The translations under genes were made by a program, and so were the position numbers. DNA of 47,930 nucleotides from an uncultured Collinsella sp. (GTDB lineage: Bacteria; Actinomycetota; Coriobacteriia; Coriobacteriales; Coriobacteriaceae): contig CABQJK010000014.1 in the NCBI GenBank assembly GCA_902464495.1, forward strand, positions 1-47,930. The letters run 5' to 3'. This document shows positions 37,565-46,303 of this stretch, in pieces. How positions within the stretch are numbered: the stretch's first letter is position 1; every line of letters starts with the position of its first letter. The notes beneath the pieces were generated by a model. The model had not been told where the DNA came from and did not search any database. It worked only from the letters and a program-made list of their open reading frames with translations.

Positions 37565-39235
37565 ATGTCTCAAGAAACCATCCACGCGGCCGAGCGTGCC
37601 GCGGGACAGGTGAAGACCATGTCGACGTATGATCCGGACTCCGACCAGCTGCATGAGGAATGCGGCATTTTTGGTGTGTGGGCGCCCGATCGCGATGTGG
37701 CTCGACTGACGTACTTTGGTCTGCGTGCGCTGCAGCACCGTGGCCAGGAATCGGCTGGAATCGCCGTGGGTGACGGCGGCACGGTTATGGTCCGCAAAGA
37801 TCTGGGCCTGCTCGACCGCGTGTTCTCCAACGCCGACCTGTCGACGCTCTCCGGCCAGCTGGCCGTGGGTCATGTGCGCTATGGCACCGCCGGTGCCAAG
37901 AGCTGGGAAGCCTCTCAGCCGCACCTCTCTACCATCAATAGCGTCATTATCGCGCTCGCGCACAACGGCACCCTCGTCAACACCGACGAGCTGCGCCGTC
38001 AGCTGATCGAGCTGGGTGTGCCGTTCCTCTCCAATTCGGATTCCGAGGTTGCGACCAAACTCATCGGCTACTTTACCCAGCGTACAGGCCATCTGCGCGA
38101 GGGCATTCGCAAGACCATGGAGCTCGTGCGCGGCGGCTACGCCATGACGCTCATCAACGAGCAGGCGCTCTACGCATTCCGCGATCCACACGGCATTCGC
38201 CCGCTCGTGCTGGGCAAGCTGGTGGACGAGGGTCTGGACCAGGCCGATGCCGCAGCCGTTTCGCAACTGCCGTCGCAGGACGGCGCCGCGACGGTCGACT
38301 CCGCCGTCCGTGTCACGCGCGCCGGCGGCTGGGTCGTTGCTTCCGAGACCTGCGCACTCGACATCGTGGGTGCCGAGTACGTCCGTGATGTCCGTCCCGG
38401 CGAGATCTTGCGCATCAGCGCCGAGGGCCTGGTATCCGAGCAGGGCGTGCCTGCAGCCGAAGAGCCCGCCAACTGCATCTTTGAGCAGGTCTACTTTGCC
38501 CGCCCCGACTCCATCATGAACGGCAAGAGCGTCTATGCCTGCCGTTACGACATGGGTCGTCAGCTGGCACATGAGGAGCCCGTCGAGGCCGACCTGGTCA
38601 TCGGCGTGCCCGACTCCGGCCTGCCGCCCGCGGAGGGTTATTCGCACGAGAGCGGCATTCCCTTTGGCGAGGGCCTTATCAAGAACCGCTACGTGGGCCG
38701 TACGTTTATCGAGCCCACGCAGGAGCTGCGCGCCATGGGCGTGCGCATGAAACTCAATCCGCTGCGCGACAACATCGAGGGCAAGCGCCTGGTCGTCATC
38801 GACGACTCCATCGTGCGTGGCACCACTATGGTGCAGCTCGTCAAGATGCTACGCAACGCTGGCGCCAAGGAGATTCATATCCGCATCAACTCGCCCGAGG
38901 TCATCTGGCCGTGCTTCTACGGCATCGATACCGACGTGCAGTCGCAGCTTATCAGCGCCAACAAGACGGTCGACGAGATTTGCGAGTATATCGGTGCCGA
39001 TTCGCTGGCCTTCCTTTCGGTCGAGGGCCTGCTTAAGGTCATGCCCAAGGGCGGTTACTGCGATGCGTGCTTTACCGGCCGCTATCCCGTGGCGATTCCC
39101 GAGAGCTTTGGCCGCGACAAGTTTATGGAGGGCTTTAAGCCCCGCAACCTGGACAAGCCGCTGTACTTTGACGACGACGCCGTGGTCGAGAAATACGACG
39201 ACCGCAGCTGGGAAGAGGAGCACGGCGAGGCCTAA
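37565..39235 (+). CDS. purF: Amidophosphoribosyltransferase
   Basis: A 556-residue enzyme of the first committed purine step (PRPP + glutamine to phosphoribosylamine). The catalytic nucleophile is C33 in EECGIFGVW, exposed after removal of a propeptide. The PRPP-binding motif is VVIDDSIVRGTTM. Cys residues for a 4Fe-4S cluster are all present (SETCALD, PCFYGID, YCDACF), as in the Bacillus-type enzyme. From ATG 37565 (SD GGGG) the propeptide is 32 residues. An in-frame ATG at 37619 with AGGTGAAG upstream would give 14 residues, closer to known propeptides. Confidence 0.96.
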   Translation: MSQETIHAAERAAGQVKTMSTYDPDSDQLHEECGIFGVWAPDRDVARLTYFGLRALQHRGQESAGIAVGDGGTVMVRKDLGLLDRVFSNADLSTLSGQLAVGHVRYGTAGAKSWEASQPHLSTINSVIIALAHNGTLVNTDELRRQLIELGVPFLSNSDSEVATKLIGYFTQRTGHLREGIRKTMELVRGGYAMTLINEQALYAFRDPHGIRPLVLGKLVDEGLDQADAAAVSQLPSQDGAATVDSAVRVTRAGGWVVASETCALDIVGAEYVRDVRPGEILRISAEGLVSEQGVPAAEEPANCIFEQVYFARPDSIMNGKSVYACRYDMGRQLAHEEPVEADLVIGVPDSGLPPAEGYSHESGIPFGEGLIKNRYVGRTFIEPTQELRAMGVRMKLNPLRDNIEGKRLVVIDDSIVRGTTMVQLVKMLRNAGAKEIHIRINSPEVIWPCFYGIDTDVQSQLISANKTVDEICEYIGADSLAFLSVEGLLKVMPKGGYCDACFTGRYPVAIPESFGRDKFMEGFKPRNLDKPLYFDDDAVVEKYDDRSWEEEHGEA

Positions 39236-39273
39236 AACCTGCCATATGGGGACAGGTATATTTTGGTAGGTTT
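39233..39273. repeat. Palindrome with GGGGACAG core after purF
   Basis: AAAACCTGCCA and TGGTAGGTTTT (10 of 11 paired) enclose TATGGGGACAGGTATATT. It may double as a purF terminator. It belongs to the dispersed family described in the findings. Confidence 0.5.
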
Positions 39274-39392
39274 TACCTGCTGTTTTGTTGATATGACGGC
39301 GGGTGCTGTTATGGCACACGCCGAAATGAACGCAACTATGAGCACCGTTTGGCGCCCGCGCGGCGCCACGGTAGTGGGAGAGGAAGGCTCAG

Positions 39393-40496
39393 ATGAGCGA
39401 CAGCAAGCATGTGACGTACGAGGATGCCGGCGTCGACACCGCCGAGGGCGGCCGCGCCGTCGACGCTATTAAGCAGATGGTCAAGGACACCAACCGCCCC
39501 GAGGTCATCGGCGGCATCGGTGGCTTTGGCGGCCTGTTCTCGGCCGCCGCGCTTAAGGATATGGAAGACCCGATCCTGATTAGCGGCACCGACGGCGTGG
39601 GCACCAAGCTCGTGCTCGCCCAGATCATGGACCGTCACGAGACGGTGGGCCAGGACCTGGTCGCCATGTGCGTCAACGACATTTTGGCTTCGGGCGCTGA
39701 GCCGCTGTTCTTCTTGGACTACGTTGCCATTGGCCACATCGAGGCCGAGCATATGGCAAAGATCATCAAGGGCGTTGCCGACGGCTGCAAGCTCGCGGGC
39801 TGCGCGCTCGTGGGCGGCGAGATGGCCGAGCATCCGGGCGTCATGGCTCCGGCCGATTACGACCTCGCCGGCTTTACCGTGGGCGTCGTCGACCGTCCCA
39901 AGATGCTCGACCCCGCGAACGTTCGCCCCGGCGATGTGATCCTGGGCCTGCCTTCCACCGGCGTGCACTCCAACGGCTACTCGCTGGTGCGCAAAGTTAT
40001 CGGCGTTGACGGCATCAAGCCGGGCACGCCCGAGGCCGCCGCTAAGGCCGAGGAGCTGAGCCGTCCGCTCGAGGAGCTCGGCGGCGCATCGCTGGCCGAC
40101 GCCCTGCTGGCCCCCACGCGCATCTATGTGAAGCCGATTCTGGAGCTGCTCCGTGGCGGCGCCAACGTTCACGCGATTGCCCACATCACCGGCGGCGGCA
40201 TCACCGAGAACCTCAACCGCGCGCTTGCCGACGACGTCGACGCCATGGTCACCCGCAACGGCGCCGAGATGGGCTGGGACGTTCCGCCTGTCATCACCTA
40301 CGTGTCGCGTCAGGCCGAGCTCGCGCCCAACGAGGCATGCAAGACCTTCAACATGGGCGTCGGCCTGTGCCTGATCGTTGCCCCCGAGGACGAGGCTGCC
40401 GTGACCGAGGCTCTGGTCGCGCTGGGCGAGAAGCCGTTCCGCGTGGGCGAGTGCGTCGAGGGTTCCGGTAAGGTCGTGTACTCCGATGAGCGCTAG
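39393..40496 (+). CDS. purM: Phosphoribosylformylglycinamidine cyclo-ligase (AIR synthetase)
   Basis: A 367-residue enzyme converting FGAM to AIR with ATP. It has VTYEDAGVDTAEGG, IGGFGGLF, ISGTDGVGTKLVLA, DLVAMCVNDILASGAEPLFFLDY, and ITGGGITENLNRAL, all typical. SD GAGAGGAAGG. It overlaps purN by 11 bases, so the two are translationally coupled. Confidence 0.96.
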   Translation: MSDSKHVTYEDAGVDTAEGGRAVDAIKQMVKDTNRPEVIGGIGGFGGLFSAAALKDMEDPILISGTDGVGTKLVLAQIMDRHETVGQDLVAMCVNDILASGAEPLFFLDYVAIGHIEAEHMAKIIKGVADGCKLAGCALVGGEMAEHPGVMAPADYDLAGFTVGVVDRPKMLDPANVRPGDVILGLPSTGVHSNGYSLVRKVIGVDGIKPGTPEAAAKAEELSRPLEELGGASLADALLAPTRIYVKPILELLRGGANVHAIAHITGGGITENLNRALADDVDAMVTRNGAEMGWDVPPVITYVSRQAELAPNEACKTFNMGVGLCLIVAPEDEAAVTEALVALGEKPFRVGECVEGSGKVVYSDER

Positions 40497-41187
40497 CGAG
40501 CAGATGGCTGCTGCCGAGGGCCTGGGCTTTGTGCCCTACACCCGTCCGACCGGCACAGATGCGGCCGATCCGCTCAAGATCGGCGTGCTTATCAGCGGTT
40601 CGGGTACCAACCTGCAGGCGCTGATCGACCTGATCGCCGTCGGCAAGCTCAACGCCTCGATTGAGCTTGTAGTGTCGAGCCGTCCTTCGGCCAAGGGCTT
40701 GCAGCGCGCCGAGCGTGCGGGCATCCAGACGCTTACGCTGTCCAAGGATGTCTATGCCGACCCCATCGCCGCCGACGAGATCATCGCGCATGAGCTGCTC
40801 GAGCGCGGCTGCGAGTACGTGGTCATGGCCGGCTACATGCGCATGGTGCACACGCCGCTGCTGGCGGCGTTCCCCAATCGCGTGGTCAACCTACACCCGG
40901 CGCTGCTGCCGAGTTTTACCGGTGCCCATGCGATTGACGATGCATTTGCCCGCGGCGTCAAGGTGACCGGCGTGACCGTGCACTTTGCCAACGAGATTTA
41001 CGACAACGGCCCCATCATCGCCCAGCGTGCGCTGGCTGTTGAGGAGGGCTGGGACGTCGACACGCTCGAGGAGCACATCCACGCGATTGAGCACGTGCTG
41101 TACCCCGAGGTCGTGCAAATGCTCGCCGACGGGCGCGTCCACGTGCTGGAGAGCGGCAAGGTTGCAATTGATGCGCCCCGCGGCTAG
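40486..41187 (+). CDS. purN: Phosphoribosylglycinamide formyltransferase
   Basis: A 233-residue folate-dependent GAR transformylase. After about 30 extra N-terminal residues come KIGVLISGSGTNLQALID, the catalytic region NLHPALLPSFTGAHAIDDA and GVTVHFANEIYDNGPIIAQ. The start at 40486 overlaps purM; GTAAGG lies upstream inside purM, somewhat far. The ATG at 40504 is an alternative. Step 3 of purine synthesis, next to purM (step 5). Confidence 0.93.
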   Translation: MSASEQMAAAEGLGFVPYTRPTGTDAADPLKIGVLISGSGTNLQALIDLIAVGKLNASIELVVSSRPSAKGLQRAERAGIQTLTLSKDVYADPIAADEIIAHELLERGCEYVVMAGYMRMVHTPLLAAFPNRVVNLHPALLPSFTGAHAIDDAFARGVKVTGVTVHFANEIYDNGPIIAQRALAVEEGWDVDTLEEHIHAIEHVLYPEVVQMLADGRVHVLESGKVAIDAPRG

Positions 41188-41218
41188 CGGCGCACAGTAC
41201 AATTTAGTTGAGTGGTCA

Positions 41219-41262
41219 GGGTGGTCATTGGCGCCAAGGCGCGCGTGGCCACCTTTTGTTTT
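41219..41262 (+). terminator. Terminator of purM-purN
   Basis: GGGTGGTCATTGGCGCC pairs imperfectly with GGCGCGCGTGGCCACC (17 positions, two mismatches, several G-T), followed by TTTTGTTTT. Confidence 0.8.
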
Positions 41263-41265
41263 GGG

Positions 41266-41321
41266 TAGTCACCCGCGACGTTCTTGAATGACTAGTCGTT
41301 TAAGAACGTCGCAGGTGACTA
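41266..41321. repeat. 20-bp-arm palindrome before the PTS EIIA gene
   Basis: Arms 41266-41285 and 41302-41321 match at 19 of 20 positions (TAGTCACC-CGACGTTCTT). The loop contains the self-complementary GACTAGTC. It lies directly after a terminator and 19 bases before the next gene. Confidence 0.7.
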
Positions 41322-41339
41322 GGTGAGAGAGGTGAGCGC

Positions 41340-41804
41340 ATGGCGGATAACGAAGCGCTGTTTACGCCTGAGCTGGTGTTTTTTGATTGGGAGTGTGCGA
41401 CGCCGGGTGAGGCGTTTGCGCAGCTCGAGAGTGAGCTTGCTCCGCGCGGCTACATTGCCGACGGTTGGCTCGACGCCGTTCGCACGCGCGAGGATGCCTA
41501 TCCCACGGGTCTTGCCATGCCGGCGGCAAACATTGCCATTCCGCATACCGATCCGGGGTTTGTGGCCAAGCCCTATATCGCGGTGGTGAAGCCCGCCGCG
41601 CCCGTGACATTTAACGCTATGGCTGGCATGGGCGCTCCGGTGCCGGCGCAGATCGTCATCAATCTGGGCATCGCCGAGCCGGGCGGCCAGGTCGAGGCCC
41701 TGCAGGCGCTCATGAACATCTTTATGGACGCCGATGCCGCATCCGACGTGCTCGGCCAGACCACGCCGCAGGGCATGGTCGACGCTATCCGCCGTCACTT
41801 CTAA
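41340..41804 (+). CDS. PTS EIIA component, fructose/galactitol type, orphan
   Basis: A 154-residue phosphocarrier domain (PTS_EIIA_2 type). The phosphorylatable histidine is probably H69 in IAIPHTDP. In this family EIIA passes phosphate from HPr to EIIB of a sugar transporter. No EIIB or EIIC gene is nearby, so it either serves a distant transporter or is regulatory. Galactitol-type resemblance is suggested by LPAAN-IAIPHT spacing but not secure. The SD is AGAGAGGTGAG before the ATG. Confidence 0.82.
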   Translation: MADNEALFTPELVFFDWECATPGEAFAQLESELAPRGYIADGWLDAVRTREDAYPTGLAMPAANIAIPHTDPGFVAKPYIAVVKPAAPVTFNAMAGMGAPVPAQIVINLGIAEPGGQVEALQALMNIFMDADAASDVLGQTTPQGMVDAIRRHF

Positions 41805-41816
41805 GGTGCCGGCTGC

Positions 41817-41865
41817 CAGAGCTGTCCCCTTTGCACCAAAATGGTGCAGATTAACCTGTCCCCAA
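41817..41865. repeat. REP-like repeat with two CTGTCCCC words
   Basis: CTGTCCCC occurs twice (41820 and 41856 areas) around the hairpin TGCACCA-AAA-TGGTGCA. Same family core as the other palindromes in this window. Confidence 0.5.
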
Positions 41866-41939
41866 TGCACCAAGCGTGCCGCGGGGGCTGCGTTGTGACA
41901 CAATGGCGTTTGTTCGATTCGTTATGCGAAAGGCCAACT

Positions 41940-43160
41940 ATGGCAAATAAGAAAAAGAACTCCGCACCCGAGCCGACGCCCGAGCAGCAGGCTCGCGCCG
42001 CCTCCAGCTCTCGCAAGAAGCAGCGCAAGACCCGCGTGTCCAAGACTGTCAAGATCGTTCTGGTGGTCATCGGCGTGCTGGCGATGCTGCTTTCCGTCTC
42101 GGCGATGGCGTGCTCCGGCCTTATGTCGCAGGCCGAGGACACCTCGGGCTACAAGCTGACCGGCGGTGTTGCTGCTACTATCAACGGCACCAACCTCACC
42201 GAGGACACCGTGACCAAGCAGATCATGAGCATGCGCACGTCCTACGGCTACACCAAGGACAAGGACTGGGCGCAGTATCTGGTCGACAACGACCTCACGC
42301 CCAAGAAGTATCGCAAGCAACTCATCGACTCCTACACGCAGCAGATTCTGCTTCAACAGGCACAGAAGGAGAACGGCGTGACGGTGTCGGACGAGGAAGT
42401 CGAGAAGGCTTGGAAGGACGCGTGCAAGCGCGCGGGCGGTGCCAAGGCCTTTAAGAAGACCCTCAAGACCTACGGCTACACCGAGGACACCTACAAGGAT
42501 TCGCTCAAGGAGAGCCTGGCGCAGCAGAAGCTCAAGGATGCCGTGGCACCCACCAGCAAGCCCAAGGACAGCGAGATTGTCGATTACATCAACGAGAACC
42601 TGTCTAACTACAACGATGCCCGTCGTTCGTCGAATATCCTGATCAAGGTCGATTCCGACGCTTCCGACGAGGACAAGGCTGCCGCCAAGGCCAAGGCGCA
42701 GGAGTGCTTGGACAAGATCAACTCCGGCGAGCTGAGCTTTGAGGACGCCGTGGAGCAGTATTCCGACGACACCGGCTCCAAGGAGAAGAAGGGCGACGTA
42801 GGCTGGGACAAGCTCACCACTTTTGTCGATAGCTACCAGACGGCGCTCGAGGGGCTCAACAAGGGCGACGTGAGCGACGTGGTCGAGTCGACGTATGGTT
42901 ACCACATCATCAAGTGCACCGACTACTTCCATGTCGATAGCCAGGTCGATGACATTAAGCAGGTGCCCAAGGACATCAAGAAGTATGTCTCCAACGTGGT
43001 GAAGACGCAGGCAGAGAGCACTGCGTACAGCGAGTGGCTGGAGCAGTACAAGAAGGACGCCGACATCACCGTTAACCCCATGCCCAAAGACGTGCCATAC
43101 AACGTCAGCCTGAAGGGCGTCACCAAGAGTTCGACCGACGATTCGTCGACGACTGAGTAA
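41940..43160 (+). CDS. PrsA/SurA-like peptidyl-prolyl isomerase, membrane-anchored
   Basis: A 406-residue extracytoplasmic foldase. A basic cytoplasmic stretch (~1-42) leads to a hydrophobic helix (~43-62, VLVVIGVLAMLLSVSAMAC). A SurA-type N-terminal helical region and a parvulin domain follow (~220-345: RRSSNILIKVDSDASDEDKAAA through STYGYHIIKCTDY). AMAC resembles a weak lipobox, but the long N-terminal arm favours an uncleaved anchor. It probably helps exported proteins, including the large surface proteins, to fold. ATG 41940 follows GAAAGG; upstream codons contain a repeat element and are not protein-like. Confidence 0.88.
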   Translation: MANKKKNSAPEPTPEQQARAASSSRKKQRKTRVSKTVKIVLVVIGVLAMLLSVSAMACSGLMSQAEDTSGYKLTGGVAATINGTNLTEDTVTKQIMSMRTSYGYTKDKDWAQYLVDNDLTPKKYRKQLIDSYTQQILLQQAQKENGVTVSDEEVEKAWKDACKRAGGAKAFKKTLKTYGYTEDTYKDSLKESLAQQKLKDAVAPTSKPKDSEIVDYINENLSNYNDARRSSNILIKVDSDASDEDKAAAKAKAQECLDKINSGELSFEDAVEQYSDDTGSKEKKGDVGWDKLTTFVDSYQTALEGLNKGDVSDVVESTYGYHIIKCTDYFHVDSQVDDIKQVPKDIKKYVSNVVKTQAESTAYSEWLEQYKKDADITVNPMPKDVPYNVSLKGVTKSSTDDSSTTE

Positions 43161-43214
43161 TCATGGGGCGGTGCTCGCGCGAGTGCCGCCCACGCTATTA
43201 GAGAGGATTTGCAG

Positions 43215-43658
43215 ATGACCAACGAAGAGCTGCAGAAGGAAATGATCGCGGCCATGAAGGCCAAGGACAAGGTTCGCCTGTCCATCATTCGCCAGGTTAA
43301 GGCCGAGGTGAAGAATATCGAGGTCAATGAGCGCCGCGATGTGACCGAGGAAGACGTCAACAGCATGATCAAGCGTCTGATCAAGCAGACGAGCGAGACG
43401 CTGGAGATGTCCATCAAGGCCGGCACCGACCAGGAGCGTACCGACAACCTGACCGAGCAGGTCAAGATTCTGGAAAGCCTGCTGCCCGCGCAGGTTTCGG
43501 GCGAGGAGCTCGAGGCTCTGATCGAGCAGGTCATCGCCGAGCTGGGCGCCACGTCCAAGAAGCAGATGGGCCAGGTCATGGGAGCGCTCGGCAAAGCCAC
43601 CGGCGGCAACTTCGACAAGCCTGCCGCGGCAAAGATCGTCGGCGCGAAGCTTGTCTAA
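43215..43658 (+). CDS. GatB/YqeY domain protein
   Basis: A 147-residue YqeY-like protein: MTNEELQKEMIAAMKAKDKVRLSIIRQVKAE at the start, TEQVKILESLLPAQVSGEELEALI, and GQVMGALGKATGGNFDKPAAAKIV at the end. It shares the helical tail domain of amidotransferase subunit GatB. Function is unclear; a tRNA-linked role is proposed for the family. The start at 43215 has GAGAGGA seven bases upstream, better than TTG 43209. Confidence 0.9.
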   Translation: MTNEELQKEMIAAMKAKDKVRLSIIRQVKAEVKNIEVNERRDVTEEDVNSMIKRLIKQTSETLEMSIKAGTDQERTDNLTEQVKILESLLPAQVSGEELEALIEQVIAELGATSKKQMGQVMGALGKATGGNFDKPAAAKIVGAKLV

Positions 43659-43686
43659 GAGGCGGTCGGCACATAGTTGATGTTGA

Positions 43687-43720
43687 GGGGCGTGACCATC
43701 GCGGTCGCGCCCTTTTTTGG
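43687..43720 (+). terminator. Terminator after the YqeY gene
   Basis: GGGGCGTGACC / GGTCGCGCCC (one G-T) with a short loop, followed by TTTTTT. Confidence 0.9.
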
Positions 43721-43739
43721 TGCTTGCACAGGACGGGCG

Positions 43740-43806
43740 CTCATTGGGGACAGACTTAAATGAGTGCCCAATGAGCAGGTACTCATTTAAGTCTGTCCCC
43801 AATGAG
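43740..43806. repeat. Perfect 26-bp-stem palindrome with GGGGACAG core
   Basis: Arms 43740-43765 and 43781-43806 are perfectly complementary over 26 bp and contain TTGGGGACAGACTT. The 15-base loop holds GCCCAATGAGCAGGT. It is the strongest member of the dispersed family in this window. Confidence 0.8.
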
Positions 43807-43912
43807 TGGGTGGAAGATTGCGGGTTCTTTACGGGAATGTAGTGTGGGCTGCGGAAACGTGGTTCTTTCCGTACAATAGTTCAACTCGTGTAAACGCAGG
43901 GAAGGGACATTC

Positions 43913-44644
43913 ATGGCAGACATGATCGAGATCAAGCATCTCAACAAGTACTTTGGCGACCTGCATGTGCTCAAAGATATCAACCTCACCGTCAAGCGCG
44001 GCGAGAAGCTCGTAATGATCGGGCCTTCTGGTTCGGGTAAGTCGACGCTCATCCGTTGCGTCGATTATCTGGAGGAGCCTACGTCGGGCGAGGTCCTCAT
44101 CGACGGTACGCCGCTCACCAAAAAGAATCACCTGGAGATGGCTCGCAAGTATAGTTCCATGGTGTTTCAGCAGTTCAACCTGTATCCCAACATGACGGTG
44201 CTGGGCAATCTGACGCTCGCGCCCATCAAGCTGCAAAAGAAGAGCAAGGAGGAGGCGACCGAGATCGCCATCGCCGCGCTCAAGCGCGTCGGCATGGCGC
44301 ATAAGGCCGGCGAGTATCCGCAGAACCTCTCGGGTGGTCAGCAGCAGCGCATCGCCATCGCCCGCGCCCTGTGCACCAAGCAGCCCATCATCCTGTTTGA
44401 CGAGCCGACCTCGGCGCTCGACCCCGAGATGGTCCAGGAGGTTCTGGACGTTATGATTGAGCTCGCGCAGGAGGATATCACCATGATCTGCGTGACGCAC
44501 GAGATGGGCTTTGCGCGCCAGGTGGCCGACCGCGTCATCTTTATGGAGGACGGCCGCATTCTGGAGGAGGGCACGCCCGAGCACTTCTTCGATAACCCCG
44601 AGAACCCGCGCTGCCGCGAGTTCCTGTCCAAGATTCTGCACTAG
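43913..44644 (+). CDS. Polar amino-acid ABC transporter ATPase
   Basis: A 243-residue ATPase of the GlnQ/ArtP group that powers uptake by the two permeases downstream. Walker A GPSGSGKST, Q-loop VFQQFNLYPNMT, signature LSGGQQQR, Walker B IILFDEPTSALDPE, H-switch VTHEMGFA. TACAAT at 43872-43877 is a likely -10 with a poor -35. The SD is AGGGAAGGG. First gene of the four-gene importer operon 43913-46942. Confidence 0.94.
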   Translation: MADMIEIKHLNKYFGDLHVLKDINLTVKRGEKLVMIGPSGSGKSTLIRCVDYLEEPTSGEVLIDGTPLTKKNHLEMARKYSSMVFQQFNLYPNMTVLGNLTLAPIKLQKKSKEEATEIAIAALKRVGMAHKAGEYPQNLSGGQQQRIAIARALCTKQPIILFDEPTSALDPEMVQEVLDVMIELAQEDITMICVTHEMGFARQVADRVIFMEDGRILEEGTPEHFFDNPENPRCREFLSKILH

Positions 44645-44652
44645 GCGCGGTG

Positions 44653-45528
44653 ATGGACATGACGGATATGACGAGGGCGGCCGTGTCGCGCCGTCACTTT
44701 TTACAGCTGGCGGGCGCCGGCATGCTTGCGCTGACGGGGACCGCGCTTACCGGTTGCGGCAACTCCACCAGCGGCGAGGGCTCCGACAAAGGGTCCAAGC
44801 TTGCGGCCATTAAGTCGCGTGGTCATCTGAATGCCGGCGTCAAGAAGGACGTTCCCGGCTACGGCTATTACGACACCGCCAAGGGCCGCTTTGAGGGTAT
44901 GGAAGTCGATTTGTGCTACCAGATCGCCGCTGCCGTCTTTGGCGTGAGTTACAAGGAGGCCCGCGCCCAGGAGCTTGTCGAGTTTACCGACGTAACGCCC
45001 AAGACGCGCGGCCCGCTGATCGATAACGGTCAACTCGACGTGGTCGCGGCGACCTACACCATTACCGACGAGCGCAAGAAGAGCTGGGATTTCTCGACGC
45101 CGTACCGCACCGACTACGTGGGACTCATGGTCAAGAAGCGGTCGGGTTTTACCTCGATTGAGGACCTGGACGGCAAGGTCATCGGCGTGAGCCAGGGTGC
45201 TACCACGCAGGGCCTGATCGAGCAGATGATCAAGGACAACGGCTTTAGCTGCAAGCCCGAGTTTAGGGCCTTTAGCGGCTACCCCATCATCAAGAGTTCG
45301 CTCGACGCCGGCAATATCGACGTCTTTGCCATGGACCGCTCCACGCTGGCCGGTTACATGAACGAGACCGTTGAGCTGTTGCAGCCCGAGGTCAAGTTTG
45401 GCGAGCAGGGCTATGGCGTGGCGACCAAGAAGGGCTGCGACCTTTCGGCCGTGGTCGATCAGGTGACTTGCGATCGCCTGGCCGATGGCTGGCTCGACCA
45501 AGAGGTCAAGACCTGGGGTCTTGTATAG
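44653..45528 (+). CDS. Amino-acid ABC transporter substrate-binding lipoprotein
   Basis: A 291-residue solute-binding protein of the family 3 (glutamine/glutamate/arginine-like) type. The leader has a twin-arginine pair (RR13-14 in SRRHFLQLAG) followed by a lipobox LTGC with Cys35, so it is probably a lipoprotein, perhaps Tat-exported. The mature part includes GRFEGMEVDLCYQIAAAVFG, DVVAATYTITDERKKSWDFS, PYRTDYVGLMV and GVSQGATTQGLIEQ. The exact amino acid is unknown. The start is weakly marked; GTG 44650 is an alternative. Confidence 0.9.
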   Translation: MDMTDMTRAAVSRRHFLQLAGAGMLALTGTALTGCGNSTSGEGSDKGSKLAAIKSRGHLNAGVKKDVPGYGYYDTAKGRFEGMEVDLCYQIAAAVFGVSYKEARAQELVEFTDVTPKTRGPLIDNGQLDVVAATYTITDERKKSWDFSTPYRTDYVGLMVKKRSGFTSIEDLDGKVIGVSQGATTQGLIEQMIKDNGFSCKPEFRAFSGYPIIKSSLDAGNIDVFAMDRSTLAGYMNETVELLQPEVKFGEQGYGVATKKGCDLSAVVDQVTCDRLADGWLDQEVKTWGLV

Positions 45529-45553
45529 GCGCATCGTCCAAGGAAGGAATCAA

Positions 45554-46300
45554 ATGCTCGAAGGATTATTTGACGCCGACCGTTGGTCGACGACATTTCA
45601 AAACATGGGGCCCTTCTGGGAGGGCTTTGGCGTGACGCTGCAAGTGGTTGTTGCCGGTCTGCTGCTGTCGCTGGTGCTGGGCACGCTGCTGGGCGTGTTC
45701 TCTACCACTCGCTCGCGCGTGCTGCGCGCCATAAGCCGCGTGTACGTGGAGTTTTACCAGAACACCCCGTTGCCCGTGCAGGTGCTCTTTATGTACATGG
45801 CTGGTCCGCAGTTTTTGCAGGCCATAACCGGTGCCGGCCAGCCGGTGCGCATCGCGCCGTTCGTGCTGGGCTTCTTGGGCGTGGGCCTGTATCACGCGGC
45901 CTACATCTCGGAGGTCATCCGCACCGGTATCGAGGCCGTTCCGCGTGGTCAGATGGAGGCGGCGCAGAGCCAGGGCTTCACCCGTGCACAGGCATATTGG
46001 TACATCGTGCTGCCCCAGACGTTCAAGATCATCCTGCCGCCGCTGTGCAACCAGGCGCTCAACCTGGTCAAGAACACGTCGGTGCTCGCACTCGTGGCCG
46101 GCGGCGACCTTATGTACCGCTCCGACAACTTTGTGAGTCTGTACGGTTACCTGCAGGGATACATCGTCTGCTGCCTTATGTACTTCATCATCTGCTTTCC
46201 GCTCGCCATGCTGGTGCAGTGGCTCGAGCGCCGCTCCAAGGAGCGTCCGCGCGGCGTGAGCCTGGCCGAGCTGGGGCTCGACAACGTAGAGGAGGCCTAG
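45554..46300 (+). CDS. Amino-acid ABC transporter permease 1
   Basis: A 248-residue HisM/GlnP-type permease: EFYQNTPLPVQVLFMY, then the ATPase-docking EAA loop AVPRGQMEAAQSQGFTRAQA-YWYIVLPQTFKIILP. About five membrane helices. ATG 45554 follows GGAAGGA. Forms a heterodimer with the next permease. Confidence 0.93.
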   Translation: MLEGLFDADRWSTTFQNMGPFWEGFGVTLQVVVAGLLLSLVLGTLLGVFSTTRSRVLRAISRVYVEFYQNTPLPVQVLFMYMAGPQFLQAITGAGQPVRIAPFVLGFLGVGLYHAAYISEVIRTGIEAVPRGQMEAAQSQGFTRAQAYWYIVLPQTFKIILPPLCNQALNLVKNTSVLALVAGGDLMYRSDNFVSLYGYLQGYIVCCLMYFIICFPLAMLVQWLERRSKERPRGVSLAELGLDNVEEA

Positions 46301-46303
46301 CGC

